64,000 nucleotides of DNA from Brooklawnia sp963780175 (GCA_963780175.1 CAWAAT010000003.1:186001-250000); one strand, 5' to 3'. Positions 9,325 through 17,908 are shown, numbered from the stretch's first letter. Notes: generated by a model from the letters alone, not told the origin. Numbers and translations: made by a program.

Positions 9325-10509
9325 TCAGCCCGTCTGGGACCGCAGGTAGCGTCCGAAGTGCGGGACGGTGAACGCGACCAGGCCCCGCTCGGCCGAGTAC
9401 ACCAGGCCCTTCTTGAGTAGCGCGTCACGCGCCGGCGACAACGACTGCGGGGTCCTGCCCAGCTGTTCGGCGACGGCACTGGTCGCCACCCCGGAGCCGG
9501 GGTCGTCCTGGTCGCTGAGCTCGGCCATCGCCCGCAGGTACTCCCGCTCGGCCGGGGTGGCCCGCTCGTAGCGGCTGCCGAAGAACCCGACCGCGAGCTC
9601 GGATTCGGCCTCGGGAATGGCGACCGCGACGTCGTCGTCGGTGATGGGGGAGCTCGGAGCCACATCCCAGACCACCTTGCCGTAGGCCTGAATGAAGTAC
9701 GGGTATCCGCTGGTCACCCGGTACATGGCCGCCAGCGCATCGGCGGTGAAGTCGGCGTCCTCGTCGCGGGCCGGCACCTGCAGAGCCAGATCGGCGGCGG
9801 CGCGGTCGAGCCGGTCGATACGTTGGTAGCTGAACAGTCGCTCGGAGTAACTCTTGGAGGCACTGAGCACCGCGGGCAGGTGCGGCAGTCCGGCGCCCAC
9901 CACGATCAGCGGCAACCGCTGCTGGCTGATCTCGTGACAGGCCGCACACAACGCCGAGATGTCCTCGGCGCGCAGGTCCTGCATCTCGTCGATGCAGACC
10001 GCCACGCCCACCCCCTTGTCGGCGGCCAGCCCGCCGACGTCGGTGAACAGCTCGACCAGGTCGATCTCGATGTCGCCGGAATCGGCCCGCCCCTGGGTGG
10101 GTGCCACCTGGATGCCGGGGTTCCAACGCTCGGCCAGCTTGGCGCGCGGCCCGGCGTCCCGCTCGATGAACGAGCGGATGGTGCCCAGCGTGGTGGCGGC
10201 GTCCGGATGGGCCAGCTCGCGGACCGCGGTGTGCAGGGCAGCCCCCATCGGACGCCGGATGCCCTGGTCGGGGCGTGCCTCGAACTTGCCGCTGCCCCAG
10301 CCGGCCCGCACGGCCGCCGACCGCAGCGCGTTCAGCAGGACGGTCTTGCCGACCCCTCGCAGACCCGTGAGGATGATCGAGCGTTCGGGACGCCCGCGGG
10401 CCACCCGTTCGAGCACCACGTCGAAGGCCCTCAGCTGGTCATCGCGGCCGGCCAGCTCGGGGGGACGCTGTCCCGCGCCGGGGGCGTAGGGGTTGCGGAT
10501 CGGATCCAT
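9325..10509 (-). CDS. AAA-family ATPase (ORC/Cdc6-like P-loop protein)
   Basis: About 394 residues. Walker A is GLRGVGKTVLL and Walker B is VAVCIDEMQDL, followed by sensor-like VVGAGLP. The C-terminal part (SELSDQDDPGSGVATSAVAEQL, then SLSPARDALLKKGLVYSAERG) looks like a winged helix. This is the standalone AAA_16-type ATPase common in actinobacteria; its client is unknown. The start ATG 10509 begins MDPIRNPYAPGAGQRPPELAGRD, the typical family N-terminus. It is transcribed as a single gene behind a 14-bp inverted repeat. It could act in DNA remodelling, signalling or mobile-element control; the sequence gives no partner gene. Confidence 0.83.
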   Translation of the reverse strand: MDPIRNPYAPGAGQRPPELAGRDDQLRAFDVVLERVARGRPERSIILTGLRGVGKTVLLNALRSAAVRAGWGSGKFEARPDQGIRRPMGAALHTAVRELAHPDAATTLGTIRSFIERDAGPRAKLAERWNPGIQVAPTQGRADSGDIEIDLVELFTDVGGLAADKGVGVAVCIDEMQDLRAEDISALCAACHEISQQRLPLIVVGAGLPHLPAVLSASKSYSERLFSYQRIDRLDRAAADLALQVPARDEDADFTADALAAMYRVTSGYPYFIQAYGKVVWDVAPSSPITDDDVAVAIPEAESELAVGFFGSRYERATPAEREYLRAMAELSDQDDPGSGVATSAVAEQLGRTPQSLSPARDALLKKGLVYSAERGLVAFTVPHFGRYLRSQTG

Positions 10510-10514
10510 GACGA

Positions 10515-10564
10515 GGACTCTATGCGCGTGTCTAACCCAGACCCAAGAGGCGCGCATAGAGTCC
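10515..10564. terminator. 14-bp perfect inverted repeat: hairpin terminator or operator
   Basis: GGACTCTATGCGCG (10515-10528) is repeated inverted as CGCGCATAGAGTCC (10551-10564) with a 22-nt spacer. It lies between the stop of the ABC ATPase gene and the start of the AAA ATPase gene, both on the minus strand, and ends 6 bp before that start codon. It may terminate the ABC operon or act as an operator for the ATPase gene; there is no T-run. Confidence 0.55.
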
Positions 10565-10581
10565 GATCACGCGTCTCGTGC

Positions 10582-11328
10582 TCAGTGGCCGTCGAGCTCG
10601 GCCCGTCGGCCTGGGACAACGTGCTCGCTGTGGTCGCCGTTTGCCGAGTCGGAGACGACCTGGCCGTCCTCGATGCGCACGGTGCGGTCGGCGTACTGGG
10701 TGATCCGCTCGTCGTGGGTGACGATGACCGCACTGGTGCCTCGCGACTTCATCTCCTCGCGAATCAGGCGGACGACCTTGTCACCGATCTTGGAGTCCAG
10801 TGCGCTGGTGGGCTCGTCGAAGAAGACCAGTCGGGGCTGGTTCATCAGCGCACGACCGATGGCCACCCGCTGCTGCTGACCACCTGACAGTTCCGAGGGC
10901 AGGTTGTTGGCCCGGTCGGCCAACCCGAGCTCACCGAGCAACTGGTCGGCCCGCTTGCGCATCTCGGCGCGTCCTGGCCCGCCGGGCCCGAGTTGGCCGA
11001 CCACCTCGAGGTTCTCGCGGGCGGTCAGGAACGGCACCAGGCTCACCGACTGGAAGACGAAGCCGACGTTGCTGCGCCGGAACTCGGTCAGCTTCTTGCG
11101 GTTGTACGACGTGATGTCGGACCCGCCCACCACGACCCGTCCGTTGGTCGGCGACAGGATGCCCCCCGAGATGGTGCACAGGGTTGTCTTGCCCGAGCCG
11201 GACGGCCCGAGAAGCGCGACGATCTCGTCGTCGGCCACCGTGAGCTGGATGCCGTCCAGCGCACGGACCTCTGCCTCACCAGATCCGTAGATCTTGCTGA
11301 CCTCATCGAGCACCAGTACGTCGTTCAT
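10582..11328 (-). CDS. ABC transporter ATP-binding protein (MacB/LolD type)
   Basis: About 248 residues with all ABC motifs: Walker A GPSGSGKTT, Q-loop VFQSVSLVPFLTA, signature LSGGQQQRVAIGRAL, Walker B LVFFDEPTSALD and the H-loop VIVTHDE. The pattern FLTARENLEVV and the FtsX-type permeases next to it place it in the MacB/LolD/FtsE group, mechanotransmission exporters for lipids, peptides or drugs. Its ATG overlaps the stop of the upstream permease (TGATG), so all three transporter genes are translationally coupled. The C-terminus is extended past the H-loop by about 35 residues, without a recognisable domain. Confidence 0.95.
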   Translation of the reverse strand: MNDVLVLDEVSKIYGSGEAEVRALDGIQLTVADDEIVALLGPSGSGKTTLCTISGGILSPTNGRVVVGGSDITSYNRKKLTEFRRSNVGFVFQSVSLVPFLTARENLEVVGQLGPGGPGRAEMRKRADQLLGELGLADRANNLPSELSGGQQQRVAIGRALMNQPRLVFFDEPTSALDSKIGDKVVRLIREEMKSRGTSAVIVTHDERITQYADRTVRIEDGQVVSDSANGDHSEHVVPGRRAELDGH

Positions 11329-12458
11329 CAGTTGCCTCCAATGGCCTTGGCGGGGTCGATGCGCAGCACCGACCGAAGGGAGAATGCGCTGCCGATCACC
11401 GCGGACGCCAGCAGTAGACCTACCGAGCCGGCGATGCGGCTCGCGGTGACGGTGAAGGGCAGCGTGCCGGGTGGAATGCCGAACCGGGCGCCGAGGATCA
11501 TCGCGAGCCCCGCCAGCGAGGCGATCAGCGCGATGGCGATGGCCTGGGTGGCCACCCCGGCGAACAGCATGGACGAGCGGGCCCCGATGGCCTTGAGCAC
11601 GCCGTACAGCCCGACTCGTTCGGCGGTGAGCAGGGCGAAGAACAGGGCGATGACGACCAGGGCGATGGCGGTGGTGATGCCGATGATCTGGCTGAACGTG
11701 GTGCGCTGGGCGGCAACGCCTGGCAGGGCGTCGCCGGCCTCGTCAAGGGTGAACGCCTGCATACCGGGGACGCCGGCCTCGATCGCGTCGGCGGTCTGGG
11801 CCACCAGGTCGGCGTCCTGGCTGCCCACATCGACGATCAACGCCTGGCTGAGATCCTCAGACACGGTAGCCCCGGGACGCGCCGATCCCAGCACCGTGCG
11901 CCAGGTCTCCATCGATCCCCACAACCCACCCAGGGAGGGGGTGTCGCGCTGGTCGAGCATGCCCACGACGGTGACCTCACTGCGGCCCGGCCCGAGCAGC
12001 AGGACGTCGCCCACCTCGATGTTGGTGACCAGGTCGGGGTCGGCCCAGACCTCGCCGCGAGCGGGAGCCGACTCAGGCAGGCCGGCCGGTGCCAGTTCGT
12101 AGCCGCGCAGGCGCACCGAGACCAGGTCGCGCTCGTCGCCGCCCTCGATTCGGGCGCCCAGGGCGGTCTCGCCATACCCGCCCACCGAGACGGTTGGCTC
12201 GCCGGTCACCCTGAGTGCCTCGGTCACGTCCCCCCTGATCTGGGAATCGAGCCGGGACGCGCCGAGCACTCCCTTGGCGTCCTGCGACATCACCACGAGT
12301 TGGCCACGCTGGGCCTGGTAGGCCCCGGTCGACAATTGCAGCAGTCCGTCGAGCAGCGCGCCGAGGAAGAAGAGCAGGATCGCGATCAGGGAGATCGTGA
12401 CGGTTGCCACGAAGAAGCGGCCGGGGTTACGGCGCAGTTCATGCAGGGCGAGTCTCAT
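11328..12458 (-). CDS. ABC transporter permease (FtsX/MacB type)
   Basis: About 376 residues. One N-terminal membrane helix (FFVATVTISLIAILLFFLGA) is followed by a large extracytoplasmic domain of about 220 residues, then three C-terminal helices, including ERVGLYGVLKAIGARSSML, the conserved FtsX loop. The start ATG 12458 begins MRLALHELRRNPGRFF, a typical permease N-terminus, and overlaps the stop of the other permease (ATGA). It probably forms a heterodimeric exporter with that permease and the ATPase. Confidence 0.93.
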   Translation of the reverse strand: MRLALHELRRNPGRFFVATVTISLIAILLFFLGALLDGLLQLSTGAYQAQRGQLVVMSQDAKGVLGASRLDSQIRGDVTEALRVTGEPTVSVGGYGETALGARIEGGDERDLVSVRLRGYELAPAGLPESAPARGEVWADPDLVTNIEVGDVLLLGPGRSEVTVVGMLDQRDTPSLGGLWGSMETWRTVLGSARPGATVSEDLSQALIVDVGSQDADLVAQTADAIEAGVPGMQAFTLDEAGDALPGVAAQRTTFSQIIGITTAIALVVIALFFALLTAERVGLYGVLKAIGARSSMLFAGVATQAIAIALIASLAGLAMILGARFGIPPGTLPFTVTASRIAGSVGLLLASAVIGSAFSLRSVLRIDPAKAIGGN

Positions 12459-13591
12459 CGTCGTCCACCTCCAGGTTGGGTAGCGGCGATCGGGTCGATG
12501 GCCAGCACCCGGCGCACGGCGCCGAGCGAGGCGACCAGGCCGAGCGCCAGCAGGACTCCTGCCCACAGCGCCACGGCCTGCCAGTTGAAGCCGACCGTCA
12601 GGCCGCCGATCTCGACCAGACCGGCCAGGGCATACATCAGGGTCCCGACCACGATGCCGCCGCCGAGGATCGCCAGTACCTGGAAGACCAGCGCCCGCAC
12701 CAGCACTCCGGAGCGTGACCCGATCGCGCGCAGCAGAGTGAGCGAGCGCGACTTCTGCAGGGTGATGATCAGGAAGAAGAGCCCAGCCACCAGCGGCACC
12801 ACGAATCCGAAGAGCCCAAGAATGAGCGCGAACGAGGTGTTGACCTGGGCGGCGCCCGGGAACTCGTCGGCCGCCTGTTGGGCGGTCAGGGGGTCGAGGT
12901 CGCTGGATGCGGCGCGCAGGTCGTCGATCGTCGTCTGGGCGTCGGTGGCCGGTTCGACGGCCATGAGGCTGGGCAGCTGCATGCGGGCGTTCGGGTCGAT
13001 GGCCTGGGCCAGGTCCGTCCAGGTGTCCCACGGCATCATCAGCGTCGCGCCCACCGACAGTTGAACGTCCTTCGCCAGCCCCACGACCTCGACCTGCACC
13101 CGGTCGCTGCCGTCGGGTGCCCGGGTGACCGGGATGGAGACGATCTCGCCGAGCTGATAATCAGCCGCAGAGCCGACGGCCTCGAGCTCACCGCTGGGCA
13201 GGCGTCCTTCGCTGAGCGTCGTCGGACCGCCCAGGTCGGGGTTCTCATAGCCCCACAGGCTCGCGGTGACGTCGGTTTCGGGGGCCAGTTGGGTGCCGTC
13301 CAGGGTGACAGTCCGCAGGCCGAGGCGGGCGGCATCGGCGACCTCGTCGCTGGCCTCGACCGCCTCAAGCATCGGTGGGGTGATGATGCTGCCCTGCGGG
13401 GCGCGCAGCGCATCGGTGGCGTAGACCAGTACCGGCGCAGACTGATTGACCAGTGCCCCGTTGAACGAGGTCACCAGCGCCGCAGCCAGCGCCTGCTGGA
13501 CGAGGATAAGGAAGACGAGCAGGCTGATGGCCACCCCGAGCAGGGTGAACTTCACCGGCGCACGCAGCATCTCCTTCAAGGCGAGGATCAT
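12455..13591 (-). CDS. ABC transporter permease (FtsX/MacB type), first gene of exporter operon
   Basis: About 378 residues with the same topology as its neighbour: an N-terminal helix (FTLLGVAISLLVFLILV), a periplasmic-type domain, and three C-terminal helices containing KSRSLTLLRAIGSRSGVLVRAL, the FtsX signature loop. Residues are diverged from the second permease, so the pair is heterodimeric. It heads the operon and is divergent from a TetR regulator about 90 bp away, which most simply represses it. The substrate is unknown. Confidence 0.93.
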   Translation of the reverse strand: MILALKEMLRAPVKFTLLGVAISLLVFLILVQQALAAALVTSFNGALVNQSAPVLVYATDALRAPQGSIITPPMLEAVEASDEVADAARLGLRTVTLDGTQLAPETDVTASLWGYENPDLGGPTTLSEGRLPSGELEAVGSAADYQLGEIVSIPVTRAPDGSDRVQVEVVGLAKDVQLSVGATLMMPWDTWTDLAQAIDPNARMQLPSLMAVEPATDAQTTIDDLRAASSDLDPLTAQQAADEFPGAAQVNTSFALILGLFGFVVPLVAGLFFLIITLQKSRSLTLLRAIGSRSGVLVRALVFQVLAILGGGIVVGTLMYALAGLVEIGGLTVGFNWQAVALWAGVLLALGLVASLGAVRRVLAIDPIAATQPGGGRR

Positions 13592-13687
13592 GTGGGCAGT
13601 CTAACTTTTCACGACGCCACGTCACAAACCCTTGCCGTTCGCCCTCGGCTGACGCCGGTTTGGCGGATGGTTGGCACAATGGTGGCT

Positions 13688-14293
13688 ATGCCCCGCATCG
13701 AGGCCGCCACGCTGGCCGAACACCATGAACTGGTGCTGGGACGCATCCTGGACGCCTTCGGCGCGGAGATGTCGGCTGCGGGCTTCACGGATCTCACCCT
13801 GGCCATGGTCGCCAAGCGGGCCGGTATCGCCCGGGCGACGATCTACAACTACTTCTCTGACAAGTTCGAGGTGCTGCTGGCCTACGTCGAGCGCAGCGTC
13901 ACCGACTTCATGGCCCGGGTGGCTCGGGAAGTCGCGGAACGCAGCACGGCCGGCGAACGCCTGGAGACCTTGATCCGCACGCAGATCTCGGCTTTTGCCG
14001 ATGAACCCGGCTTCGGCTCCTCGGCCGGGGTGCTGGACGGCGCCTCGCTGTCACCCGAGGTGTTCGACGCCCTGATGGGACGCCTGTCGAGCCTGCACGC
14101 GATGATGCGCGAGGTACTGGCCTACGGAGTCGAGCGCGGCGAGTTTCGCAGGTTGGACGACCTGCAGGGCACCGTCGAGATGATCGGCGCGGTCATCGGC
14201 TCGCAGCGGATGCCGGTCGGTGAAGGACGGCGCAGCGTCGCAGAGGCCACCGCGCAGGTGGTGCCGTTCGTGCTGGCCGCCCTTGCCGACTGA
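13688..14293 (+). CDS. TetR/AcrR-family regulator divergent from the ABC exporter
   Basis: About 201 residues. The HTH spans residues 10-60: FTDLTLAMVAKRAGIARATIYNYFSDKFEVLLAYVE. The C-terminal domain ends VVPFVLAALAD. ATG 13688 is used; ATG 13679 adds three residues. Its divergent placement against the ABC exporter operon suggests a substrate-responsive repressor of that exporter; I could not find a clear palindrome in the shared region (13592-13687). It converges on the small gene at 14297 with a 3-bp gap. Confidence 0.9.
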   Translation: MPRIEAATLAEHHELVLGRILDAFGAEMSAAGFTDLTLAMVAKRAGIARATIYNYFSDKFEVLLAYVERSVTDFMARVAREVAERSTAGERLETLIRTQISAFADEPGFGSSAGVLDGASLSPEVFDALMGRLSSLHAMMREVLAYGVERGEFRRLDDLQGTVEMIGAVIGSQRMPVGEGRRSVAEATAQVVPFVLAALAD

Positions 14294-14296
14294 ACG

Positions 14297-14476
14297 TCAC
14301 TCCTTGTCGTGGCCCTTGATCACCATCATCATGATGTTTCCGCACATGATGAAGAACTTGGGCACCTGGATCAGCAGGTTCTGACGGTTGAACCTGGTGA
14401 AGGCTGTCGGGACGGGCGCATCAGGATACTTCGTGATGACCGGGGACGGCGTGGCAACGGGATTGGTCTGGGACAT
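14297..14476 (-). CDS. Small membrane-associated protein following the SQR-like gene
   Basis: A 59-residue protein directly downstream of the flavoprotein gene and probably co-transcribed with it. A hydrophobic segment QVPKFFIMCGNIMMMVIKG near the C-terminus could be a membrane anchor. ATG 14476 has GGAG eight bases upstream, located inside the end of the preceding gene. A GTG at 14485 would overlap that stop. I do not recognise a family; the position suggests a membrane partner or quinone-site accessory of the oxidoreductase. The coding call rests on the good ribosome site, the tight spacing and a plausible protein. Confidence 0.6.
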   Translation of the reverse strand: MSQTNPVATPSPVITKYPDAPVPTAFTRFNRQNLLIQVPKFFIMCGNIMMMVIKGHDKE

Positions 14477-14481
14477 GGTGA

Positions 14482-15945
14482 TCACTCCGGGATGAGCTGC
14501 CAGCCGGGCAGCCCCTTGGCCTTGTAGATGAACAGGTAGTGCAGCATCAGCTTGACCCAGTGGCCGTACAGGCCGATGTCGCCGCGAGTGCCGTTGAAGT
14601 TCCGGCCGTGGGAGTCGGGGTACTTCTGGTAGTTGGGCACCACCGGGAACATGGTCATCGCCGCGGCCGACCCCGTGGTCAGCCCGGTTCCGGCCGAGGC
14701 CACGCAGGCGGCGCCGATGCGAGCCATGGACGCCTCGTGGTCCTCAGCGTCGGCTCCGCGCTTGACGCGGTCGGCGATGGTCATGGCGACGGTCTTTCCC
14801 ATCATTCCCGAAGGCATCCCGGTACGGGGTGGTGAGGGAGCGATCATCGTCCCGTTCGGCGTCTTGCGGGGCTGCGAGATCTGGTGTGGTGGAGCGAAGG
14901 CGATGCCGACCGCGAAGACGTTCGGGTAGCCGGGGCACTCGTAGGTCTTGGGCCAGTCCTCGGCCCGCCACTGCTCGTACGGTTTCGGGGTGTAGTCGGC
15001 GTCGACCTTCATGAACCCGGACGGGGCGAACATTGTCGAAGTGATGTCGGTGCCGTCACGGTCAAAGGCCTTGAGCCCCACTCCACCGAAGGGTGGCAAC
15101 AACATCGCGAAGTCGAAGTGCTGGGTCCAGGTCTGGCCGTCCAGCGTCTCGAAATGGATGGTGTCGGGTTCGATCTTCGAGACGTGCGCACCCAGGATCG
15201 AGTGCACGCCGCGTTCGGTGAACAGCGACTCGGTCCACATCCGGGACGACTGCTCGAATCCCTTCTGCCGGAAGGTCATTCCGTCGACCCCGAAGTCGCC
15301 CAGTTGGGCCTCGTTGGTCAGGTAGATGAGCTGCGCCTGGTCGCGTACGCCGGCCTTGCGCAACTCGTGATCGACATTGAAGGTGTACTCGAAAGCAGCC
15401 CCCTCACAGGTGCAGGTGCCGTGTCCGGTGCCCACGACCAGCACCTGAGGTTGGCCGTCCTGCAGCCGCTTGATCGTCTGTGCCAGCGCTTCGGCTGCCT
15501 GGACGGCATGGTCGGCGGTGCACACCGAGACCGTGTGGCCGCCGTGCGGACCGAGACCCTCGGTGGCCTCGAACCGCAGTTGGGGGCCGGTGGCGTTGAT
15601 GAGGTAGTCGTAGGGCACGCGGCGCTCGGTGCCCTCGGTTCCCTTGAGGGTGGAGACCACGTCGACCACGGCCTGGGAGTCGTCCCGGACTCCGTGTGGA
15701 TGGACGGCCACGGCCTTCGCCTGGATGAACTCGATACCCTTGCGTCGATAGATCGGGGCCAGTGGGAAGACCACCTGGTCCTTTGTCATCACAGCTACCC
15801 CGACCCAGATGTTGGACGGGATCCAGTTCCAGTTCGAGTTGGGTGAGACCACCGTGACGGTGTGCCGACGCCCCAGGAGCCGCCGAAGGTGTAGCGCGGC
15901 GGTGTGTCCTGCGACGCCTGCGCCCAGAATGACGATGCGTGCCAT
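14482..15945 (-). CDS. FAD-dependent sulfide:quinone oxidoreductase-like protein
   Basis: About 487 residues, NADH dehydrogenase-II/SQR fold. The N-terminal FAD dinucleotide motif is ILGAGVAGHTAALHL. TGHGTCTCEGAAFEYTF corresponds to the SQR segment carrying the redox-active Cys near the flavin (typically a GxxxxxCxGPAYE-like block), and YPNVFAVGIAFAPP is the C-terminal FAD-contacting region. It would oxidise sulfide or a related sulfur species and reduce membrane quinone, with the C-terminal amphipathic region (LMLHYLFIYKAKGLPGWQLIPE) for membrane binding. The SQR subtype cannot be fixed. It has a SD-like AGAGAAG upstream. It shares the strand with the polyferredoxin operon, but a hairpin and about 200 bp separate them. 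Confidence 0.8.
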   Translation of the reverse strand: MARIVILGAGVAGHTAALHLRRLLGRRHTVTVVSPNSNWNWIPSNIWVGVAVMTKDQVVFPLAPIYRRKGIEFIQAKAVAVHPHGVRDDSQAVVDVVSTLKGTEGTERRVPYDYLINATGPQLRFEATEGLGPHGGHTVSVCTADHAVQAAEALAQTIKRLQDGQPQVLVVGTGHGTCTCEGAAFEYTFNVDHELRKAGVRDQAQLIYLTNEAQLGDFGVDGMTFRQKGFEQSSRMWTESLFTERGVHSILGAHVSKIEPDTIHFETLDGQTWTQHFDFAMLLPPFGGVGLKAFDRDGTDITSTMFAPSGFMKVDADYTPKPYEQWRAEDWPKTYECPGYPNVFAVGIAFAPPHQISQPRKTPNGTMIAPSPPRTGMPSGMMGKTVAMTIADRVKRGADAEDHEASMARIGAACVASAGTGLTTGSAAAMTMFPVVPNYQKYPDSHGRNFNGTRGDIGLYGHWVKLMLHYLFIYKAKGLPGWQLIPE

Positions 15946-16049
15946 GTCGCTTCTCTTCTTTGAGTTGTGCGGTAAGGGATCGGGTGCGAACGTGACCCTT
16001 ATGTGGCCACGCTAGCCGAACATGATCGAGCGCACCGCGGATGTGGTGG

Positions 16050-16086
16050 GCTGGCCCGGCACCTCACAGGAGAGTGCCGGGCCAGC
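16050..16086 (-). terminator. Strong hairpin after the polyferredoxin operon
   Basis: GCTGGCCCGGCAC (16050-16062) pairs perfectly with GTGCCGGGCCAGC (16074-16086) around an 11-nt loop. It lies downstream of the minus-strand gene ending at 16153 and upstream of the SQR-like gene. There is no T-run, as is common in high-GC genomes. The remaining 15946-16049 holds no gene and should contain the SQR-like gene's promoter. Confidence 0.65.
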
Positions 16087-16152
16087 TGGGAGTGTCGGTC
16101 ACGCGTGCGTGGCCTGCGGCACTCCTCGGCGAGTGGCTGTGTCCCCCACAGA

Positions 16153-16800
16153 TCAGCCTCCCGACGTCAATCGGGCCACGGCGTCGCGGACCGCCTGGAT
16201 CTCGAAACCGGCGACTGTGTCCCTGATCTGCTTGAGAGCAAGATCTGGGTCGGTGTCTGCGGGCAGCCCGGCCTCGGCCGCCAGCACGGCGACGTCGAGG
16301 CCGTAGTCATCGGCCACCTGACGCAGCGTCATCTGCCCGGTGATGCTCGCGGTGGATCCCGAGCCCGGCGTTCCGGTACCGGTCGGGGTGCCGGTGGGCG
16401 TCGGGTCGGGGGCAGCAGGCGCTGAGGTCTGTGAGCTCGAGGACGTGGCCGCGGCCGGCGGGGCCGAGCCGGTGAGATAGGCGGTCAGGACCGGCCGGAA
16501 GGTGGTCAGTCCAAAGCCGGTGATCAGTTCCTCCAGTTCCTTGAACTGGGTCTGCGGGCCGATCTCGACGCCGTCCGGGGCGTCCAGCAGGGTGATGATC
16601 TCCTGCGGTTCCAGGCCGAGACCGTCGGCCGCCTGCTGGATGGTCATCCAGCCCTTGATGTCTGCGACGGTGATCTGTTCACCGGGAACGACCTGCTGTC
16701 GGCCGCTGGTCTCCCATTGCCCGACGGCCTTGCCGATGCCCCAGGAACCGAACAGCAGGGCGATGGTGAGAGCGGGGATGATCCAGATGGGAACCTTCAT
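16153..16800 (-). CDS. Membrane-anchored tandem-repeat protein of unknown function, partner of polyferredoxin
   Basis: About 215 residues. An N-terminal hydrophobic helix (WIIPALTIALLFGSWGIGKAVG) is followed by an extracytoplasmic part. I see an internal duplication: residues 48-111 begin IKGWMTIQQAADGLGL and residues 153-213 begin ITGQMTLRQVADDYGL. Both continue through an acidic stretch to a GF-x-[LI] segment and an LTG/LTSG end. A Ser/Thr/Pro/Gly-rich linker (112-150) joins them. No cysteines or cofactor motifs are visible. The gene starts one base after the polyferredoxin stop, so it is almost certainly co-translated and works with it. I do not recognise the family; a small helical docking or quinol/periplasmic-partner module is conceivable. 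Confidence 0.8.
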   Translation of the reverse strand: MKVPIWIIPALTIALLFGSWGIGKAVGQWETSGRQQVVPGEQITVADIKGWMTIQQAADGLGLEPQEIITLLDAPDGVEIGPQTQFKELEELITGFGLTTFRPVLTAYLTGSAPPAAATSSSSQTSAPAAPDPTPTGTPTGTGTPGSGSTASITGQMTLRQVADDYGLDVAVLAAEAGLPADTDPDLALKQIRDTVAGFEIQAVRDAVARLTSGG

Positions 16801-16801
16801 C

Positions 16802-17818
16802 TCAGCTCTCCTTCGCTGCGGTGGTGGCCAGCGTCCGGCGGGCTGCCCGCGTCTCAGGTGCGCGGTCGGGGGTGACCGGGATGCCCAGGAGCACCGGGGC
16901 GTTCAGGGTGAGGGCCCCGTTCACCGGGCAGGCGGCCACGCAGTCGAGGCAGCCGATGCAGTCGGTGGAGACCATGGGCTTGGCCTTGCTCGGGGTGATG
17001 TCGACCGGGCAGGGACGATCGCACAGCGTGCAGTCGGTGCAGGCGTTGGTCGAGCGGCGGATTCTGGTGAGGGAGAGGAAGCCCAGCACCTTGAAGACCG
17101 CCCCGAACGGGCACAGGTAGCGGCACCAGGCGCGTTCCACCAGTACGGAGCCGACGACTGTCACGCCGATCACGCTCAGCGCCAGCGGCAGTTTCTCGGT
17201 CTCGCCGAACAGCCAACCCAGGTTGAAGATGTTGACGTAGGGGTCCCAGTCGGCGAACCACAGCTTCGCGGTGGTCACCGAGAAGTAGAGGATGACCCCT
17301 AGCGTGACGAAGCGTCCCCAGCGCAGGACCTTGTCGAGGCGTTCGGGCACGACGACCACCGGCAGGTGCAGCTTCTTGCGTGCCCACGTCAGGGCGTCCT
17401 GCAGCGCCCCGAACGGGCAGACCCAACCGCAGAAGGCGTTGCCGACCAGGATGGTCGCGAGCACCACCGCGGCGAACAGGATGAGGTTCGAGGGGTGGGT
17501 CTTCGAGATGAAGGTGCCGGTGGTGATCCAGGTGATGAATGTCTCGGCGCCACCGAACGGGCACAGCGCGTCGGTGGACGCGGTGGTGCCGTTCACGGTC
17601 GCGAGTTGGTGGCGGATGGCGGCGCCCAGGATGAGGACCGCGAACAGCACCTGGCTGGTGTAACGGGCCACCCGGACGCGCCGGATGCCCAGTGTGCGGC
17701 GCTGGCCGCGGGTCAGGTCAGCCGAACGTGCCAGGAGTGGCACCTGCTGGCCCTGCGGTCGGGCTGGTCGGTTGGAGGCGGATTCACGCGCTTCTTCGCG
17801 CGCAGCCGATGAGGACAT
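16802..17818 (-). CDS. NapH-like membrane 4Fe-4S polyferredoxin
   Basis: About 338 residues, with several membrane helices and cytoplasmic cysteine clusters. CGWVCPFGALQD and CRYLCPFGAVFK are the NapH/NosR CxxxCP motifs, an additional CPFGG precedes them, and two classic 4Fe-4S motifs follow (CTDCTLCDRPCP and CIGCLDCVAACP). Family members pass electrons from quinol or flavoprotein donors to periplasmic or cytoplasmic reductases. No terminal reductase is adjacent, only the repeat protein. The start ATG 17818 has AAAGG upstream inside a hairpin arm. What it delivers electrons to is unknown. Confidence 0.88.
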   Translation of the reverse strand: MSSSAAREEARESASNRPARPQGQQVPLLARSADLTRGQRRTLGIRRVRVARYTSQVLFAVLILGAAIRHQLATVNGTTASTDALCPFGGAETFITWITTGTFISKTHPSNLILFAAVVLATILVGNAFCGWVCPFGALQDALTWARKKLHLPVVVVPERLDKVLRWGRFVTLGVILYFSVTTAKLWFADWDPYVNIFNLGWLFGETEKLPLALSVIGVTVVGSVLVERAWCRYLCPFGAVFKVLGFLSLTRIRRSTNACTDCTLCDRPCPVDITPSKAKPMVSTDCIGCLDCVAACPVNGALTLNAPVLLGIPVTPDRAPETRAARRTLATTAAKES

Positions 17819-17826
17819 GTGGGGGA

Positions 17827-17850
17827 CCTTTCGTTCTGCTGAACAAAAGG
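17827..17850 (-). promoter_or_regulatory. Hairpin covering the ribosome-binding site of the polyferredoxin gene
   Basis: On the minus strand CCTTTTGTTC - AGCA - GAACGAAAGG can form a 10-bp stem with one mismatch. The 3' arm holds the likely Shine-Dalgarno GAAAGG, 8 bases before the ATG at 17818. Folding would hide the ribosome site, so translation could be structure-controlled. Alternatively the palindrome could be a protein-binding site. The rest of 17851-17908 shows nothing else. Confidence 0.45.
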
Positions 17851-17908
17851 CTGCCCCTGTCGTGTGAAGGAGTCGTGAAGCAGCAGTGTGCGGCCCGTGT
17901 GATCTGTG

